Part shown: piece by piece, positions 5,634 through 8,665 of the stretch
Numbering within the stretch: position 1 is the stretch's first letter
Layout of the letters: the number at the start of each line of letters is the position of its first letter
Assembly (NCBI GenBank): GCA_023460255.1
Contig: JAEWQZ010000326.1
Span: forward strand, 1-8,665
Origin: Actinomycetes bacterium
GTDB taxonomy: Bacteria > Actinomycetota > Actinomycetes > Actinomycetales > Cellulomonadaceae
Direction: 5' to 3'
DNA: 8,665 nucleotides
Notes under the pieces: generated by a model
Told to the model about the DNA's origin: nothing
Seen by the model: only the letters and a program-made list of their open reading frames with translations
Databases searched by the model: none
Made by a program: the position numbers and the translations under genes

Positions 5634-6950
5634 ATGAGCGACGTCATGCATGTGCACGGCGGCGCGCCCCTGGCGGGCGCGATCACCGTCCGGGGGGCCA
5701 AGAACTTCGTCTCCAAGGCGATGGTGGCCTCGCTCCTGGGGGAGGGGCGCAGCGAGCTGCGCAACGTGCCGCAGATCCGTGACGTCGAGATCGTGCGGGA
5801 CCTGCTCGAGCTGCACGGCGTGCGCGTCGCCTGGGACGAGCGCACCGGCGTCCTCGGCCTGGACCCCACCGACGTCGAGAGCGCGCACGTCGCCGACATC
5901 GACGCCCATGCGGGCTCCAGCCGGATCCCGATCCTCTTCTGCGGTCCCCTGCTGCACCGGCTCGGCGAGGCGTTCATCCCGGACCTCGGGGGGTGCCGCA
6001 TCGGCGACCGCCCGATCAACTACCACCTCGACATCCTGCGCCAGTTCGGCGCCGTCGTGGACAAGCGCACCAACGGGATCCGGATCTCGGCGCCGCGCCG
6101 GCTGAAGGGCACCAAGCTCGCCCTGCCGTACCCGAGCGTCGGCGCCACCGAGCAGCTGCTGCTCACTGCCGTCCGGGCCGAGGGCCGCACCGAGCTCTCG
6201 GGCGCCGCCATCGAGCCCGAGATCATGGACCTCATCAACGTCCTGCAGAAGATGGGCGCGATCATCTCCGTCGACACCGACCGGGTGATCAGGATCGAGG
6301 GTGTCGAGACCCTCGACGGGTACCGGCACACCTCCCTGCCCGACCGGATCGAGGCGGCGTCCTGGGCCTCGGCAGCGCTGGCCACCGGCGGGGACATCGA
6401 CGTGCGCGGGGCCCGGCAGGCGGAGATGACCGCCTTCCTCAACACGTTCCGCAAGGTGGGCGGCGGGTTCGACGTGCACGACGACGGGATCAGGTTCTTC
6501 CACCCCGGCGGGGACCTGCGCTCGATCGTCCTCGAGACGGACGTGCACCCCGGGTTCATGACGGACTGGCAGCAGCCCCTCGTCGTCGCGCTCACGCAGG
6601 CGACCGGGCTCTCCATCGTGCACGAGACCGTGTACGAGAACCGGTTCGGCTTCACGGACGCGCTGCGGGGGATGGGCGCGCACATCCAGGTGTACCGCGA
6701 GTGCCTCGGCGGGCACCCGTGCCGGTTCGGGCAGCGGAACTTCTACCACTCGGCGGTCATCTCCGGCCCCACGCCGCTGGCCGCCGCGGACATCGAGGTG
6801 CCGGACCTGCGCGGCGGGTTCTCCCACCTCATCGCCGCGCTCGCGGCCAAGGGCACCTCGGCGGTGCAGGGCATCGACCTCATCGACCGCGGGTACGAGC
6901 ACTTCACCGACAAGCTCACGGCTCTCGGCGCGGACTTCGACAGGGGCTGA
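5634..6950 (+). CDS. murA: UDP-N-acetylglucosamine 1-carboxyvinyltransferase MurA
   Basis: 438 aa from ATG 5634, the family's usual length. It transfers enolpyruvate from PEP to UDP-GlcNAc, the first committed cytoplasmic step of peptidoglycan synthesis. It has the EPSP-synthase-like two-domain fold. Key residues by motif: Lys23 in RGAKN, the catalytic-loop Cys121 in LGGCRIGDRP (E. coli Cys115, the fosfomycin target), Asp311 in HPGFMTDWQQP (E. coli Asp305), and Arg393 in PDLRGGFS (E. coli Arg397). Segments such as DIDAHAGSSRIPILFCGPLL and ATGLSIVHETVYENRFGFTD closely resemble the actinobacterial MurA I know from Streptomyces. The frame stays open upstream to 5490, but that part covers the promoter and does not resemble MurA. 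A second possible start is ATG 5646. The acyltransferase gene follows after 28 bp. Confidence 0.97.
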   Translation: MSDVMHVHGGAPLAGAITVRGAKNFVSKAMVASLLGEGRSELRNVPQIRDVEIVRDLLELHGVRVAWDERTGVLGLDPTDVESAHVADIDAHAGSSRIPILFCGPLLHRLGEAFIPDLGGCRIGDRPINYHLDILRQFGAVVDKRTNGIRISAPRRLKGTKLALPYPSVGATEQLLLTAVRAEGRTELSGAAIEPEIMDLINVLQKMGAIISVDTDRVIRIEGVETLDGYRHTSLPDRIEAASWASAALATGGDIDVRGARQAEMTAFLNTFRKVGGGFDVHDDGIRFFHPGGDLRSIVLETDVHPGFMTDWQQPLVVALTQATGLSIVHETVYENRFGFTDALRGMGAHIQVYRECLGGHPCRFGQRNFYHSAVISGPTPLAAADIEVPDLRGGFSHLIAALAAKGTSAVQGIDLIDRGYEHFTDKLTALGADFDRG

Positions 6951-6964
6951 CGCCGCCGCCCGGG

Positions 6965-6970
6965 TAGCAT
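6965..6970 (+). promoter_or_regulatory. -10-like hexamer TAGCAT just before plsC
   Basis: TAGCAT matches the TANNNT actinobacterial -10 pattern and ends 8 nt before the GTG at 6979, a spacing seen for leaderless genes. No -35 at 16-19 bp was found; TCGACA at 6937-6942 is too far (22 bp). plsC may therefore be transcribed independently of murA as well as by read-through. Confidence 0.4.
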
Positions 6971-6978
6971 CGGCTCCC

Positions 6979-7710
6979 GTGCCGCCGCCCCCGCGTAGCA
7001 ACCGCGCCTACCGCGTCGTCGCGCGCATCGTGCGGCCCACGCTGTTCGCGATGACCCGCCCCGACTGGCGTGGCGCGGAGCACCTGCCGACCGACCGCGG
7101 CTTCATCGCGGCCGGCAACCACGTGACGAACATCGACCCGCTGACGTTCGCGCACTACCTGTACGACCACGGCTTCGCCCCCCGGATCCTCGCGAAGGCG
7201 TCCCTGTTCCGGGTCCCCGTGCTGGGCGCGCTGCTGCGGCGGACCGGCCAGATCCCCGTGCACCGCAGCACCGCCGACGCCGCGGACTCCCTGCGCTCGG
7301 CGATCGTCGCCCTCCAGCAGGGGGAGTGCGTCGCGGTGTTCCCTGAGGGGACCCTCACCCGCGAGCCGGACCTGTGGCCGATGGCCGGCAAGACCGGCGT
7401 CGCGCGCCTGGCGCTCGCCACCGGGGCGCCGGTGATCCCCATCGCCCAGTGGGGTGCCCAGGACCTCCTCGGCCGCTACAAGAAGCTGCTCAAGCCGATC
7501 CCCCGCAAGAAGGTCACCGTCGTGGCGGGCCCGCCCGTCGACCTCGCGGACCTCATGGACCGTCCGCAGGAGCCCCAGGTGCTCCGGGAGGCCACCGAGC
7601 GGGTGATGGCCGCCATCACCGCGCTCCTGGCGGACCTGCGTGGCGAGCAGCCGCCGGCCGACCGGTTCGTCTGGCGCGGGGACCCGCGGGACAAGGGGGG
7701 TCGACCGTGA
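6979..7710 (+). CDS. plsC: 1-acyl-sn-glycerol-3-phosphate acyltransferase (PlsC family)
   Basis: 243 aa. It belongs to the PlsC/LPLAT superfamily, which acylates lysophosphatidic acid to phosphatidic acid at the inner face of the membrane. Acyltransferase blocks in order: NHVTNID (47-53) with catalytic His48 and Asp53 (HX4D); AKASLFRVPVLGALLRRTGQIPVHR (72-96, block II); FPEGTLTRE (121-129, block III, substrate phosphate binding); and GAPVIPIAQWG (149-159, block IV). No transmembrane helix is evident, so peripheral membrane association is expected. The start is GTG 6979 with no Shine-Dalgarno but a -10-like TAGCAT 8 nt before it. An actinobacterial paralogue acting on another lysophospholipid is possible, so the symbol is given at family level. 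The stop overlaps the gpsA start by 4 bp. Confidence 0.92.
   Translation: MPPPPRSNRAYRVVARIVRPTLFAMTRPDWRGAEHLPTDRGFIAAGNHVTNIDPLTFAHYLYDHGFAPRILAKASLFRVPVLGALLRRTGQIPVHRSTADAADSLRSAIVALQQGECVAVFPEGTLTREPDLWPMAGKTGVARLALATGAPVIPIAQWGAQDLLGRYKKLLKPIPRKKVTVVAGPPVDLADLMDRPQEPQVLREATERVMAAITALLADLRGEQPPADRFVWRGDPRDKGGRP
7692..7700 (+). promoter_or_regulatory. gpsA ribosome binding site inside plsC
   Basis: An AAGGGGGG run at the 3' end of plsC, 6 nt before GTG 7707, supports that start and the GTGA stop/start overlap. Confidence 0.55.
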
Positions 7711-8665
7711 GCACCGACCGCACGCGGCCGCGCGCCGCCGTCCTCGGCACCGGCGCCTGGGGGACCGCCTTCGCCGCCGTGCTCGCCGACGCGGGCTGCC
7801 CGGTGACGATGTGGGGCATCGCGGAGGACGTCTGCGCCGAGATCACCGACCGGCACACCAACGAGGGCTACCTGCCCGGCGCCGTCCTGCCGGACGGGGT
7901 GCGCGCCACCACCGAGGCGGCCGAGGCGCTCGCCGGGGCCGAGGTGGTCGCCATCGCCATCCCGGCGCAGGTCGCGCGCACGGCCATCGCCCCGCTCGCG
8001 GGGCTGCTGGAGCCCTCGGCGGTCGCGGTCTCGCTGATCAAGGGCGTGGAGCTCACCTCCCACCGTCGGATGAGCGAGGTGATCCGTGAGGCGCTCGGCC
8101 TGCCGGAGGAGCGCGTCGCCGTGATCTCGGGGCCCAACCTGGCCCGGGAGATCGCCGAGCACCAGCCGACCGCCACGGTGGTCGCCTCACGCAGCTCCGC
8201 CACGGCCGACCTCGTCGCGCACGCCTGCGCCAACTCCTACTTCCGGCCGTACACGAACAGCGACGTCGTCGGCGTCGAGCTGTGCGGCGCCGTGAAGAAC
8301 GTCATCGCCGTCGCCGTCGGGATCGCGCAGGGGAGCGGCTACGGGACGAACACGACGGCCACCGTCATCACGCGCGGGCTCGTCGAGATGACGCGCCTGG
8401 GCCTTGCGCTCGGCGCCGACGCCGCGACCTTCGCGGGGCTGGCCGGGATGGGCGACCTCGTGGCGACGTGCGTGTCACCCCTGTCGCGCAACCACACCCT
8501 CGGCATGCACATGGGCCGGGGGAAGTCGCTGGAGGAGGCCATCGCCGCCACCGGTGGCACCGCCGAGGGCGTGAAGACCTCCACCTCCGTGCTCGAGCTG
8601 GCGGGCACCGTCGGCGTCGAGATGCCGATCACCGACGCCGTGGTCCAGGTGCTGCACCACGGGCT
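7707..8665 (+). CDS. gpsA: NAD(P)H-dependent glycerol-3-phosphate dehydrogenase GpsA, 3' end cut
   Basis: The frame is open from GTG 7707 through the right window edge (319 complete codons). The family is about 330-340 aa, so only a short tail is missing. It reduces dihydroxyacetone phosphate to sn-glycerol-3-phosphate, the phospholipid backbone, in the cytoplasm. The Rossmann NAD(P)-binding loop is AAVLGTGAWGTAFAAVLA (10-27). Other signatures are SLIKGVEL (109-116), VISGPNLAREIAEHQPTA (139-156), the catalytic Lys197 in VELCGAVKNVIAVAVGIA, and LAGMGDLVATCVSPLSRNHTLG (245-266). It overlaps the plsC stop by 4 bp (GTGA), so translation is likely coupled. The pair makes glycerol-3-phosphate and then uses its acylated product in phosphatidic acid synthesis. 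It is absent from simple complete-ORF lists because no stop falls in the window. Confidence 0.97.
   Translation, partial: MSTDRTRPRAAVLGTGAWGTAFAAVLADAGCPVTMWGIAEDVCAEITDRHTNEGYLPGAVLPDGVRATTEAAEALAGAEVVAIAIPAQVARTAIAPLAGLLEPSAVAVSLIKGVELTSHRRMSEVIREALGLPEERVAVISGPNLAREIAEHQPTATVVASRSSATADLVAHACANSYFRPYTNSDVVGVELCGAVKNVIAVAVGIAQGSGYGTNTTATVITRGLVEMTRLGLALGADAATFAGLAGMGDLVATCVSPLSRNHTLGMHMGRGKSLEEAIAATGGTAEGVKTSTSVLELAGTVGVEMPITDAVVQVLHHG

Noticed and set aside
4596..7001. 801-codon leftward open frame across the LLM gene and antisense to murA
   Set aside because: Same cause: a shadow frame. The LLM, DGPF and MurA frames on this stretch have clear family motifs, and this one does not.

Overview
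The window is very GC-rich, has dense codon-third-position G/C, uses GTG as well as ATG starts, and carries an actinobacterial gene order (ndgR-leuC-leuD ... murA - acyltransferase - gpsA). This points to a chromosomal segment of a high-GC Gram-positive actinomycete. The MurA protein closely resembles the actinobacterial MurA type I know from Streptomyces. A member of the Micrococcales, for example a Cellulomonas relative, is my best guess, but the genus cannot be fixed from the sequence alone.

Left part (1-2853): an IclR-family regulator of the NdgR/LtbR type, cut by the left edge, is transcribed leftward. It is divergent from leuC and leuD, the two subunits of isopropylmalate isomerase of leucine biosynthesis. 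The 76-bp divergent gap holds a perfect 8+8 bp palindrome that is a good operator candidate. It fits as the spacer of a predicted ndgR promoter whose transcript would begin at or next to the ATG. A GC hairpin closes leuCD against the convergent next operon.

Middle part (2897-5491): three leftward genes. These are an F420/FMN luciferase-like oxidoreductase, a DGPF/YCII-domain small protein, and an ECF sigma factor with a long C-terminal DUF6596/TPR-type extension (ECF42 type). The DGPF and sigma genes form a tight operon. Upstream of the DGPF gene is a TGTCGA-17 bp-CGAC element, which fits what is known of ECF42-dependent promoters, so the operon is probably driven by its own sigma factor. This block looks like an accessory insert between leuD and murA.

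Right part (5634-8665): rightward housekeeping genes of cell-envelope synthesis. They are murA (UDP-GlcNAc enolpyruvyl transferase), a PlsC-type 1-acylglycerol-3-phosphate acyltransferase, and gpsA (glycerol-3-phosphate dehydrogenase). gpsA overlaps the acyltransferase gene by 4 bp and runs off the right edge. murA and plsC lack Shine-Dalgarno sequences and have -10-like hexamers 6-8 nt before their start codons, which suggests leaderless mRNAs. No tRNA, rRNA, CRISPR or insertion sequence was seen, and no gene-free stretch exceeds about 150 bp.
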